Of a stretch of DNA of 64,000 nucleotides, positions 1-8,181 are shown piece after piece (position 1 is the first letter of the stretch; the number at the start of each line of letters is the position of its first letter). The stretch covers positions 1 to 64,000 of the forward strand of contig JAQVCT010000015.1 of NCBI GenBank assembly GCA_028689655.1, in the 5' to 3' direction. Below the pieces are notes generated by a model. That model was not told the DNA's origin. It ran no database searches and saw nothing but the letters and a program-made list of their open reading frames with translations. The translations under genes and the position numbers were made by a program. The stretch is from Lachnospiraceae bacterium (lineage in GTDB: Bacteria > Bacillota > Clostridia > Lachnospirales > Lachnospiraceae).

Positions 1-215
1 ATAAAGAAACGGATATTGTGTTTAAATATTATCAATTTATAGATCCCATATCAGAGGAAGAATTCCACTCTAATATGAATGAGATGCAGAAGCTTTCATT
101 ATATGATACAGGGGTAACAGCAAACTATGGAGATCAGCTGTTAACTTTATCCACCTGTGATTACAATGAGAAGAATGGAAGATTTGTAGTGGTGGCAAAG
201 CGGGTGGAAGAGTAA
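1..215 (+). CDS. srtB: Class B sortase, C-terminal end (partial)
   Basis: The reading frame enters from outside the window at base 3 and stops at 215, so only about the last 70 residues are visible. They contain LLTLSTCDY followed by GRFVVVAKR. In class B sortases the TLSTC cysteine is the nucleophile and the arginine in the RFVV strand completes the active site. Sortases sit in the membrane facing outward and join surface proteins to the cell wall. The giant surface protein at 2684-7978 ends in SPKTG, a type of signal known from Clostridioides difficile SrtB, so it is a plausible substrate. That pairing is inference; the family call rests on the catalytic strand motifs. Confidence 0.85.
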   Translation, partial: KETDIVFKYYQFIDPISEEEFHSNMNEMQKLSLYDTGVTANYGDQLLTLSTCDYNEKNGRFVVVAKRVEE

Positions 216-261
216 AGAAGTAAGGATAAGAAGTAAAGATAAGAAAAAAAGATAAGAAAAA
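216..261. repeat. A/G-rich low-complexity spacer
   Basis: The spacer between the sortase stop and the first Rpn fragment consists of degenerate AAGATAAGAA-like units. It resembles the A/G-rich spacers found between genes at 47.4, 52.4, 54.7 and 58.5 kb. No gene or promoter is visible in it. Confidence 0.5.
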
Positions 262-380
262 AAGTCAATACATGTAAGTCTTTTAACGCCAGCAGGGATA
301 CAACTTTTCAAAAGATAAAAAATGAATACGGATTATCTGATGAAGAAGTGGAACAAATAATGACGGAATGCTGGAAATAG
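262..380 (+). pseudogene. 3' fragment of an Rpn-family (PD-(D/E)XK) transposase-like gene
   Basis: Frame-conserved remnant that encodes only the last roughly 38 residues (VNTCKSFNASRDTTF through VEQIMTECWK) of the Rpn-like protein that is complete at 684-1634. No start or catalytic domain remains. It is followed by a tail with a hairpin that is identical to the tail behind the third copy at 2400-2474. It is therefore the first of three tandem units and has lost its 5' part. Confidence 0.8.
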
Positions 381-397
381 CAGTGGACTGTAATGGG

Positions 398-430
398 ATA
401 ACGACATGGGAATAAAACTCATGTCGTTAT
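398..430 (+). terminator. Hairpin terminator of the first Rpn unit
   Basis: ATAACGACATG pairs perfectly with CATGTCGTTAT (11-bp stem, 11-nt loop), followed by TTATTT. The same tail recurs at 2417-2449 behind the third unit but has been lost from the second unit. Confidence 0.65.
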
Positions 431-452
431 TTATTTGCACAATATGTAGGGA

Positions 453-683
453 AAAATAAAATTCTTTACGAAACATAAGATAAATGCTATTCTATATGTA
501 AGCATTTATTCACTTACATCTGATTATGGGATTAGCCCATATCTATATCTGATTGCCATTCTGGCATGAGTAAAAGGAATTATTCAATGCTTAATACCCA
601 ACAAAAACAGCAGCGAGAGTTCCGGATATGTCAAAGGTTAGTTAGATAGGAACCTCCTGCACAATTACAAAGGAGGTAGTCGA
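453..683 (+). promoter_or_regulatory. Structured leader of the Rpn gene with a masked ribosome binding site
   Basis: This 230-base stretch has no gene. It holds several short hairpins: AAATGC/GCATTT at 482-501, TATGGG/CCCATA at 525-541, and TGCCA/TGGCA around 555-567. The last element is an anti-Shine-Dalgarno: ACCTCCT at 652-658 is perfectly complementary to the AGGAGGT at 671-677 that serves the ATG at 684. Masked ribosome binding sites are common in insertion-sequence genes, where they limit translation. Part of this leader (455-486) is repeated in front of the third copy at 1646-1679. Confidence 0.6.
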
Positions 684-1634
684 ATGAATGAATCGACACA
701 AAAAGCAATGTCTTCTGAGCAGAAGCATAAGACAGAAGTGATAAAACCGCAAAGAGAGTACAAGGACAGATTATTTCGTATGATCTTCCGGGATAAGAAG
801 GAATTATTGAGTTTATACAATGCAATGCATACTACTTCTTATAATAATCCGGATGACCTTATTATCACAACATTGGAAAATGCCATTTACATGAATGTGA
901 AAAATGATCTGTCATTTATGATCAGTGACTGGCTTTCACTTTATGAGCACCAGTCAACCTATAATCCCAATATTCCACTTAGAAATCTTGGCTATGTGGC
1001 AGATGTGTATTCGAGATTGACAGCAGATGAAAATCTTTATGGAAAAGCAACTGTGAAGATACCTCCACCACAGTTTGTGGTATTCTACAATGGGGTAGAG
1101 GAACAGCCCGAACGGAAGATTATGAAACTGTCAGATGCATACAAAATATCATCGGATGATCCAAACCTGGAATTAAAAGTGTTGGTACTAAATATTAATC
1201 CGGGATATAACACGGAATTGATGGAAAAATGTAAAACGTTAAAGGACTATATGAGATATGTGGACTGTGTGCGAACCTATGCAAAGAACATGACACTGTC
1301 AAATGCGGTGGAACGTGCTGTAAATGAATGTATTAAGAATGATATTCTGGCAGAATTTTTAAAAAAATATAAGACGGAGGCGATGAAAGTGAGTATATAT
1401 GAATATGATGAAGAAAAACATATGCAGCAGATATTTGCCGAAGGACGAGATGAAGGAAGAACTGAGGGTAAAACTGAGGGTAAAGCTGAGGAACAAAAAA
1501 ATGGAATACACATATTAGTCAATACGTGTAAGTCTTTTAACGCCAGCAGGGATACAACTTTTCAAAAGATAAAAAAAGAATACGGATTATCTGATGAAGA
1601 AGTGGAGCAAATAATGACGGAATACTGGAAATAG
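684..1634 (+). CDS. Rpn-family recombination-promoting nuclease / transposase-like protein
   Basis: This 316-residue protein matches the Rpn/PD-(D/E)XK 'transposase' family common in Lachnospiraceae. The nuclease core is in the first 110 residues: an acidic residue in KNDLSFMI near 75, then EHQST near 88-92, which occupies the D...ExK/Q position of the fold. A hydrophilic linker near 255-275 is made of EGRTEGKTEGK-type repeats, and the C-terminus is short and helical. E. coli Rpn proteins have DNase activity and have been linked to recombination and phage defence; the role here is unknown. It is the only complete copy among three tandem units. The start at 684 is supported by AGGAGGT at 671-677, which is masked by an upstream complement. 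Confidence 0.8.
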   Translation: MNESTQKAMSSEQKHKTEVIKPQREYKDRLFRMIFRDKKELLSLYNAMHTTSYNNPDDLIITTLENAIYMNVKNDLSFMISDWLSLYEHQSTYNPNIPLRNLGYVADVYSRLTADENLYGKATVKIPPPQFVVFYNGVEEQPERKIMKLSDAYKISSDDPNLELKVLVLNINPGYNTELMEKCKTLKDYMRYVDCVRTYAKNMTLSNAVERAVNECIKNDILAEFLKKYKTEAMKVSIYEYDEEKHMQQIFAEGRDEGRTEGKTEGKAEEQKNGIHILVNTCKSFNASRDTTFQKIKKEYGLSDEEVEQIMTEYWK

Positions 1635-1671
1635 CAGTCTTCTGCAAATAAAATTCTTTACGAAACATAAG

Positions 1672-2399
1672 ATAAATGCCATTTATATGAAAGTGAAAAA
1701 TGATCTGTCATTTATGATCATTTTTCACTTTATGAGCACCAGTCAACCTATAATCCCAATATTCCACTTAGAAATCTTGGCTATGTGGCAGATGTGTATT
1801 CGAGACTGACAGCAGATGAAAATCTTTATGGAAAAGCAACTGTGAAGATACCTCCACCACAGTTTGTGGTATTCTACAATGGGGTAGAGGAACAGCCCGA
1901 ACGGAAGATTATGAAACTGTCAGATGCATACAAAATATCATCGGATGATCCAAACCTGGAATTAAAAGTATTGGTACTAAATATTAATCCAGGATATAAC
2001 ACGGAATTGATGGAAAAATGTAAAACGTTAAAGGACTATATGAGATATGTGGACTGTGTGCGAACCTATGCAAAGGACATGACACTGTCAAATGCTGTGG
2101 AACGCGCTGTAAATGAATGTATTAAGAATGATATTCTGGCAGAATTTTTAAAAAATTATAAGACGGAGGCGATAAAAGTGAGTATATATGAATATGATGA
2201 AGAAAAACATATGCAGCAGATATTTGCCGAAGGAAGAACTGAGGGTAAAACTGAGGAACAAAAAAATGGAATACACATATTAGTCAATACATGTAAATCT
2301 TTTAACGCCAGCAGGGAAACAACTTTTCAAAAAATAAAAGAAGAATACGGATTATCTGATGAAGAAGTGGAACAAATAATGGCGGAATGCTGGAAATAG
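1672..2399 (+). pseudogene. 5'-truncated, frameshifted second Rpn copy
   Basis: Near-identical duplicate of the Rpn gene that has lost its N-terminal third. Leader sequence (1646-1679, equal to 455-486) is joined straight to the interior of the gene through the microhomology AAATGC, which occurs at 481-486 and 878-883 in the complete unit. Just after the junction, about 7 bases are missing net and a perfect 16-bp inverted repeat has appeared at 1690-1731, which breaks the frame. Downstream the frame is open from a GTG at 1785 to 2399 and keeps the C-terminal 204 residues, with fewer TEGK linker units than the full copy. The catalytic core is gone, so it is judged nonfunctional. Confidence 0.8.
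1690..1731. repeat. Perfect 16-bp inverted repeat newly formed in the Rpn pseudogene
   Basis: AAAGTGAAAAATGATC at 1690-1705 and its exact complement at 1716-1731 flank a 10-base loop. The matching segment of the intact copy (about 891-945) is only an imperfect palindrome: it has ATGTG instead of AAGTG on the left and a different, longer sequence on the right. Both differences move toward perfect pairing. Confidence 0.9.
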
Positions 2400-2416
2400 C
2401 AGTGGACTGTAATGGG

Positions 2417-2449
2417 ATAACGACATGGGAATAAAACTCATGTCGTTAT
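2417..2449 (+). terminator. Hairpin terminator of the third Rpn unit
   Basis: Same 11-bp stem (ATAACGACATG / CATGTCGTTAT) and loop as at 398-430, followed by TATTT. It ends the decayed Rpn array before the surface protein promoter. Confidence 0.65.
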
Positions 2450-2571
2450 TTATTTGCACAATATGTAGGGAAAGACTTGAAATTATTCCGATATATTGTA
2501 AAATGTAAGATATGTGAAAGTGGGTATAAATTTAGATATAGCACATTCTAGCGAATTGATAAAAAAACTAA

Positions 2572-2599
2572 TTGAATAGATAAAAATAGCCGATATAAT
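2572..2599 (+). promoter_or_regulatory. Probable sigma-A promoter of the giant surface protein gene
   Basis: TTGAAT at 2572-2577 and TATAAT at 2594-2599 are separated by 16 bases. The start codon at 2684 lies about 85 bases downstream, leaving a leader that contains AAGGAG at 2672-2677. Confidence 0.5.
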
Positions 2600-2683
2600 G
2601 ATAGAAGTATGGATTTATATCAGAGGAAACATTTCGTTCTTAAAAGGAAATCAGATTATTTGCGAAGATACAAGGAGAGCATT

Positions 2684-5600
2684 ATGACAAAAGCAAAAAA
2701 GAAGATAATAAATAGAAGACTAAAGAAAACTGCAAGAAGATCCATAGCTGTAGTCTTAATGCTGACAGCTGCTATTGTTGCAGCACTTCCAGTGCCCAAG
2801 ATCAGTGCGGGTGGTACGACGTATGTTACGGGAACAGATTTACCCATGCCTGCAGGTGATGATAAAAAAGAGTTGCGTGAATATAAAGATGGTGATGAGA
2901 AAACGTATAAGATGAGGCCATTGTCGGATGGTTCCTATCAGCTTAACTGGCAGTATATGTATTATACAATTGAGGATAATGAGAATTTTTGGGGTGTAAT
3001 TACCAGATATAATGATACATTGAGTGAAGATGAGATGACTCTGGATGTCAATGTACCAACAGGATATGTAGAGGTAGATTATGCGAAGTTTGAAGAGTAT
3101 ATGACAGAACGTGCAGAAGATGTTTATACACTTTCCAGTCCTTATGATGACAACTGGTTCTTTGAAAAATATTTCAACAGCATTTACACTGTATTTATAG
3201 CAGATTATGAGAAATATGAGGTTGACCATAAGAAGTGGGAAGATGACGGAAAAGTGGGAGAGGAGCCTCAGCCACCAGCACCCATCGACAAATACGTCAG
3301 GGACCTTCCAGATGAAGATGCCCAGAGAACCTATTATATAAAAGTAAATAAGACTTATTCAGGATATGGAACAGACTTTACGTTCCAGAAAGTCACAGAC
3401 AAATCCGTAAATCCACCGGTAGAAAAGTACTATTTATTTGGAGGGACACCAAGCAAGGACTATCCTGTTGACAAATATGGTTTTCTGATCAGGAGTAAAA
3501 CGAGTATCATCGGCATTGGGAAAAAGGTATTTTATGGAATCAATAATGTTACTTCATTGATCTTGCCTAAGGAAATTAAATATATTGGCGATGAAGCTTT
3601 TATGAACTCCTTTATCAAAGCGATTTCTTTTGAAAATGTTTCACAGATAGGGAACAGAGCCTTTAAGAACTGTACCGATTTAACATCTGTAGCGTTGGGA
3701 AAATCAGCATCAGTGATCGGTACGGAGGCTTTCTATGGTTCCTATATTACGAATATCCAATTCAAAGGAGAGGGAGATACTGCCAGTGCCATCAGCGAGA
3801 TAGGTCCCGGTGCGTTTGCGGAGTGCAGATTGCTGCAAAGTCTGGACTTTTCCAAGATCACGAAAAATGGAGCAATGATTGGTGCTTATGCGTTCTATAA
3901 TTGTGTGGGTCTGAACAGTGTAGTGTTCGGTGACAATACAGGGATAAGAGTTATCGGGGATGGTGCTTTTGCATCCAATTCGATAATGACAGGAAATCTC
4001 ACAGAATTTAGGTTTCCCAATAGAATAACAGGTGTAACTTATACAGACGGAAACGGTACTCAGCACAATACACTGGGGGATGGTGTACTTGCCGGTAGAA
4101 CAAAATTGACATATGTACTAATGCCGCAGGACTTTGGCTCCGGTGAGCCAGCTAAGGTTCCGGATGATTTATTTAAGAACTGTAAAGCTCTGAAATGTGT
4201 GGAATTTCCAGATGACTGCTGCGAGCAGGCTTATTATACTACCACGGATACAGGTACTCTGTTTGCCGGTGTAACAGATCCGGATTTCTATGTGAGAGGA
4301 CCGGAAGCTTCTCAGACGGGAGATAACCCCAGAACGAGCACATGGAAAGCAACAACAAAGGTTTCCGATGTGGTGCCATATGTCTATACGAAAAATGGCA
4401 TTGATTATTATGAAGTAAGTAATGCAGATGAAAATGGTGTGGGTTATTTGCTCACAATTGATGAGAATGGTAATCTGATCGGCTGCGAATTGACAGATAA
4501 GACCAGCACGAAACCTATTGATCTGAAGATACCCAGTACGGTGGGAACAATTAAGGTACAGTCAATCGCAACGGATTGTTTTAAAGATCCGAATAAAGTA
4601 AAAGATAATTTGAGAACACTTGAAATAGAAGATGATTCTGTAAAAGAGATTGCGGATTCTACCTTTGCAAATTGCAAAAAGCTTACAAAGGTCATCATTG
4701 GAAACTCGGTGAATAAAATTGGAGCAAATGCATTTTCGGGATGTAATTTATTGACGAACGTGACATTCCATACACCTGCGGATGGATACACAGGATTTCA
4801 GATCGGTGACAACGCCTTTACTACAGGTTCTACGGAACTGACATTCCGCGGGGATATTGTCCCAGGTTATGCACCTTTTGACTGGGCTACCAGTGAAAGC
4901 AATTATATTCACAGCCTTACAAAGAAACGTGTGCTTTATAAGAGCCAGGCACCAAGCAATCTGACGGTGATTCGTGATAATGGAACTAATCTTGTGACAT
5001 TGGTGGATTATCCTCATTATGAGAACCTGGATGAAGATAATGCAGAGTATTGCGCGGAAAGAGAAAAATATTATCATGATCTATATGAGGAGGATGGAAA
5101 AGAAAACTTCTACGATAAGAATAAAAAGGGAGCATATAATCTGAAAGCCCGCTATGAATACGTATACGGTGACGGCTCTGATGGAGCCATTAAAAATGCA
5201 CCGAATCCGGACTATCCTTGGGAGACGGTTCCTGACAATGAATTGAAAATGGTACAGGCGACAGAAAATATTGTCATACCAAAAGGTGTGGAATCTATTG
5301 ACGCAGCGAAGTTCTTTGCCAATTCGGATAACAATGCCAACTGGTCATACATTACAGGTAATGTAGGTTATACAGATCATACAATAGATAAGAAAGAAAC
5401 CTATGCCGGAAAAGCAGGAAAATATGGGGAACCATATACTTATGAAGATAAAGGTAAGACTTATACAGTTTATCCAGGTCTGTTCAGCGGTCGTATGCAG
5501 GACTTTAATGTGGCGGACAGCCGTGAGAATCTGATTAAAGGTAATGACAGGATTACATCTGTTACCATGAATGATGTGAAATATCTGCCAGATTATGCCT

Positions 5601-7978
5601 TTGACAATTGTGAGCGTCTGGTGACGGTAGGCATTGGTACTTGCCCTGACATTGGTAAAGCACCATTTACAGGCTGCTCCAGTATGGAGAGTATTTCCGA
5701 TAATGCCACCTATACCACTAAGAATAAGATTATCTATTCTGTAAACGAGGATGGCACTTATAACATCGTAGAATGTTTACCTGGCAGAGGAATCCTGGAC
5801 ACCAATAAAATGATTTATCCGGATGTGGATGAACTGCTTCCTAAGGTATCCTCCATCACAGAGGGCGCTTTTGAAGAATGTAATGGTATCACCAGAGTTT
5901 ATCTTGATACAGCCACAGGGTTAAAGACAGTTCCTGAAAACTGTTTTAATAATTGTGCAAAATTAGTGGAAGTAACCCTTCCAAAGAGTGTAAATCAGAT
6001 CAATGATAAGGCATTTACCGGAACCGACGATGCTATTACGGTTAAGATTCCAGGTAAGGAAGTAAATATTACAGAAAATGCATTTACCCCTGATCAAGGC
6101 GCAATATGGACATATGAGGATTGTAATGCGGCCCGCTATGCGAAAAAGCATGGAATTGAATTGATCAATCCACCACTGGGAGAAAATTTTGTAGTAAAAT
6201 TCCTGGATTATGACGGTGCTGAGATCAAGGTTTACAAAGACGTAGAACAGGGTACAAGCCTGAAAGCGCCGGAAGACCCAGTACGAAATGGATATATCTT
6301 TACAGGATGGAACAGCGATGCTTATACAGATGTACAGGAAGATCTGGTGATTATCGCAACCTATCGTGGGGACGAGGATAGCTACTCCGTAGATTTTATT
6401 GATTATGATGGTAAGAAATTATGCGATACGCAGTATGTGTCCTACGGACAAGACGCAAAGGCTCCAGCTAATCCGTCCAGAGCAGGTTATACCTTTACTG
6501 GATGGAGTGATAGTTTTAAATCTATAGAAGAAGATAAAGTCATCGTTGCCCAGTATGTAGTGGACGAGGGCGTGACCTATAAGGTCAATTTCCTGGATTA
6601 TGACGGTAAAAAGCTTGCGGAGGAACAAACGGTCAAGGCGGGTGGCATGGCTATTCCACCGGAAGATCCTAAGAGAACAGGTTACACCTTCACAGGATGG
6701 AGCATGAGTTATAAGAATATATCTGCCGATTCCACGATTATCGCGCAGTATACAGCAGGAACAGGCACCAGCTATACCGTAGATTTCCTGGATTATAATG
6801 GAACTGAGCTGGCAGCGACACAAAAAGTCCTTAGTGGCGGCTCTGCAACACCACCAGCAAATCCAACGAGAAGTGGCTATACCTTCTCTGGGTGGAGTAA
6901 GCCATACACGAACATTACTGCGAATACAGTATGTATCGCACAGTATACAGGCGGTAGTGGGTCAGGTGGAAATTCAGGAAGTGGAAGTAGTGGAAGTGAC
7001 AGCGACAGTGACAGCAATAGTGGGGGAAGCAGTTCCAATGCCACCTATCATAAGCTGACTGTTACAGGCGGTAGCGGAGGCGGATTCTATCAGGCAGGAA
7101 CAACTGTGACAATCGGTGCTTATGCACCGGCAGCTGGAAAGTATTTCCTGAAATGGACATCAGCATCCAACGGCGTTGGTTTCTCCAATATCTGGAATTC
7201 TGTGACTACATTGACTATGCCGGCAAATTCTGCTGAAGTAGTAGCAAACTATGGAGATGGTACGGGAAGCTCCAATAACACGGTAACAGATCCAAGTGCG
7301 ACCACAGTCAGCGGCAATGGAACAGGCGGTGGAAGCGGTTCCGGTGGTGGAAGTGGCTCCGGTGGCGGATCTGGCACCAGCACTAACAGTACAGGTACCA
7401 AAGAAGGTGGAACAGTGGTGTCCATCACGAAGCCCGGATTTTCTGACACAGATAAAGCAACGGCGGTAGTCCATGGCTCCACGGATAATTACATTATTAA
7501 GATTACAGAGGATGCGGATGCACAGGCACAGATCGAGGCAGCATTACTGGCAGATTCCGAGACGTTAGAGAATATTAAATATTTCCCTATGGATATCAGC
7601 CTTTATGATTCCACAGGAAATACCAAGATTACGGATGTATCGGGCATTTCTGTTGATATTACACTGCCATTGCCTGATGAACTTCGTGAATATGAGGGAA
7701 ATAATAAGGTGGCTGGTGTGGTAAACGGTGCATTAGACAAATTGACACCTACCTTTAAGTCCATTGATGGTGTTCCTTGCGTGACTTTTACGGCAACACA
7801 TTTTTCACCCTATACGATCTATGTAGATACGGCAAATCTCTCAGATGGATCTATTGATTCATCACCAAAGACGGGGGACCCGGTCCATCCGAAGTGGTTC
7901 CTGGCCATCGGTCTTGCCAGTTTATCAATCTTCCTCTTTATGAAGAAGGACCGCAGAATCAAGATTAAGATTAGTTAG
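2684..7978 (+). CDS. Giant leucine-rich-repeat / InlB-repeat surface protein with SPKTG sorting signal
   Basis: The protein has 1764 residues. The ATG at 2684 is preferred over an earlier in-frame ATG at 2609 because AAGGAG lies 6 bases before it and a signal peptide follows directly (KKTARRSIAVVLMLTAAIVAALPVPKISA). Next come many BspA-type leucine-rich repeats in blocks (residues about 270-560, 640-760 and 930-1150), then four InlB-type B repeats (about 1168-1422) each with a GY.F.GW motif. Gly/Ser-rich linkers surround a further repeat near 1452-1521, and a final domain reaches about 1720. The C-terminus is SPKTG (1727-1731), a hydrophobic span and a basic tail: a class B sortase-type wall signal. 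Such proteins usually mediate adhesion; the ligand is unknown. Confidence 0.88.
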   Translation: MTKAKKKIINRRLKKTARRSIAVVLMLTAAIVAALPVPKISAGGTTYVTGTDLPMPAGDDKKELREYKDGDEKTYKMRPLSDGSYQLNWQYMYYTIEDNENFWGVITRYNDTLSEDEMTLDVNVPTGYVEVDYAKFEEYMTERAEDVYTLSSPYDDNWFFEKYFNSIYTVFIADYEKYEVDHKKWEDDGKVGEEPQPPAPIDKYVRDLPDEDAQRTYYIKVNKTYSGYGTDFTFQKVTDKSVNPPVEKYYLFGGTPSKDYPVDKYGFLIRSKTSIIGIGKKVFYGINNVTSLILPKEIKYIGDEAFMNSFIKAISFENVSQIGNRAFKNCTDLTSVALGKSASVIGTEAFYGSYITNIQFKGEGDTASAISEIGPGAFAECRLLQSLDFSKITKNGAMIGAYAFYNCVGLNSVVFGDNTGIRVIGDGAFASNSIMTGNLTEFRFPNRITGVTYTDGNGTQHNTLGDGVLAGRTKLTYVLMPQDFGSGEPAKVPDDLFKNCKALKCVEFPDDCCEQAYYTTTDTGTLFAGVTDPDFYVRGPEASQTGDNPRTSTWKATTKVSDVVPYVYTKNGIDYYEVSNADENGVGYLLTIDENGNLIGCELTDKTSTKPIDLKIPSTVGTIKVQSIATDCFKDPNKVKDNLRTLEIEDDSVKEIADSTFANCKKLTKVIIGNSVNKIGANAFSGCNLLTNVTFHTPADGYTGFQIGDNAFTTGSTELTFRGDIVPGYAPFDWATSESNYIHSLTKKRVLYKSQAPSNLTVIRDNGTNLVTLVDYPHYENLDEDNAEYCAEREKYYHDLYEEDGKENFYDKNKKGAYNLKARYEYVYGDGSDGAIKNAPNPDYPWETVPDNELKMVQATENIVIPKGVESIDAAKFFANSDNNANWSYITGNVGYTDHTIDKKETYAGKAGKYGEPYTYEDKGKTYTVYPGLFSGRMQDFNVADSRENLIKGNDRITSVTMNDVKYLPDYAFDNCERLVTVGIGTCPDIGKAPFTGCSSMESISDNATYTTKNKIIYSVNEDGTYNIVECLPGRGILDTNKMIYPDVDELLPKVSSITEGAFEECNGITRVYLDTATGLKTVPENCFNNCAKLVEVTLPKSVNQINDKAFTGTDDAITVKIPGKEVNITENAFTPDQGAIWTYEDCNAARYAKKHGIELINPPLGENFVVKFLDYDGAEIKVYKDVEQGTSLKAPEDPVRNGYIFTGWNSDAYTDVQEDLVIIATYRGDEDSYSVDFIDYDGKKLCDTQYVSYGQDAKAPANPSRAGYTFTGWSDSFKSIEEDKVIVAQYVVDEGVTYKVNFLDYDGKKLAEEQTVKAGGMAIPPEDPKRTGYTFTGWSMSYKNISADSTIIAQYTAGTGTSYTVDFLDYNGTELAATQKVLSGGSATPPANPTRSGYTFSGWSKPYTNITANTVCIAQYTGGSGSGGNSGSGSSGSDSDSDSNSGGSSSNATYHKLTVTGGSGGGFYQAGTTVTIGAYAPAAGKYFLKWTSASNGVGFSNIWNSVTTLTMPANSAEVVANYGDGTGSSNNTVTDPSATTVSGNGTGGGSGSGGGSGSGGGSGTSTNSTGTKEGGTVVSITKPGFSDTDKATAVVHGSTDNYIIKITEDADAQAQIEAALLADSETLENIKYFPMDISLYDSTGNTKITDVSGISVDITLPLPDELREYEGNNKVAGVVNGALDKLTPTFKSIDGVPCVTFTATHFSPYTIYVDTANLSDGSIDSSPKTGDPVHPKWFLAIGLASLSIFLFMKKDRRIKIKIS

Positions 7979-7979
7979 T

Positions 7980-8134
7980 TGTAACTATTCAGAGCCAAGC
8001 AAATTCATAAAAATATGCGAATTATGCTTGCATAAATGAGCTGATTTTTGTGAATTTATTTGGCGAAGTAACCACATAAGCAAAAGGAAAGCTTCAAAGA
8101 AGCGATTTTGTGCATGGGGTTCTGAATAGTTACA
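7980..8134. mobile_element. Miniature inverted-repeat element, copy 1
   Basis: A 155-bp element with perfect 14-bp terminal inverted repeats, TGTAACTATTCAGA and its complement. It is flanked by the 6-bp direct repeat GTTAGT (7974-7979 and 8135-8140). Inside are a 14-bp arm (8000-8014 with 8044-8057), a central hairpin TTATGC-TT-GCATAA (8022-8035) and a GCTTC/GAAGC hairpin (8091-8103). A second copy at 23125-23278 is also flanked by a 6-bp direct repeat. It encodes no protein and lies one base after the giant gene's stop codon; the left direct repeat overlaps that stop. Confidence 0.85.
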
Positions 8135-8181
8135 GTTAGTTTTACTATAACAGATACAATCAACCAGTAGAGGAGTACTCT

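Noticed and set aside
7160-7482. Minus-strand frames opposite the Gly/Ser linker of the giant protein
   Set aside because: Composition artefacts of GGT/GGA-rich repeats on the coding strand.
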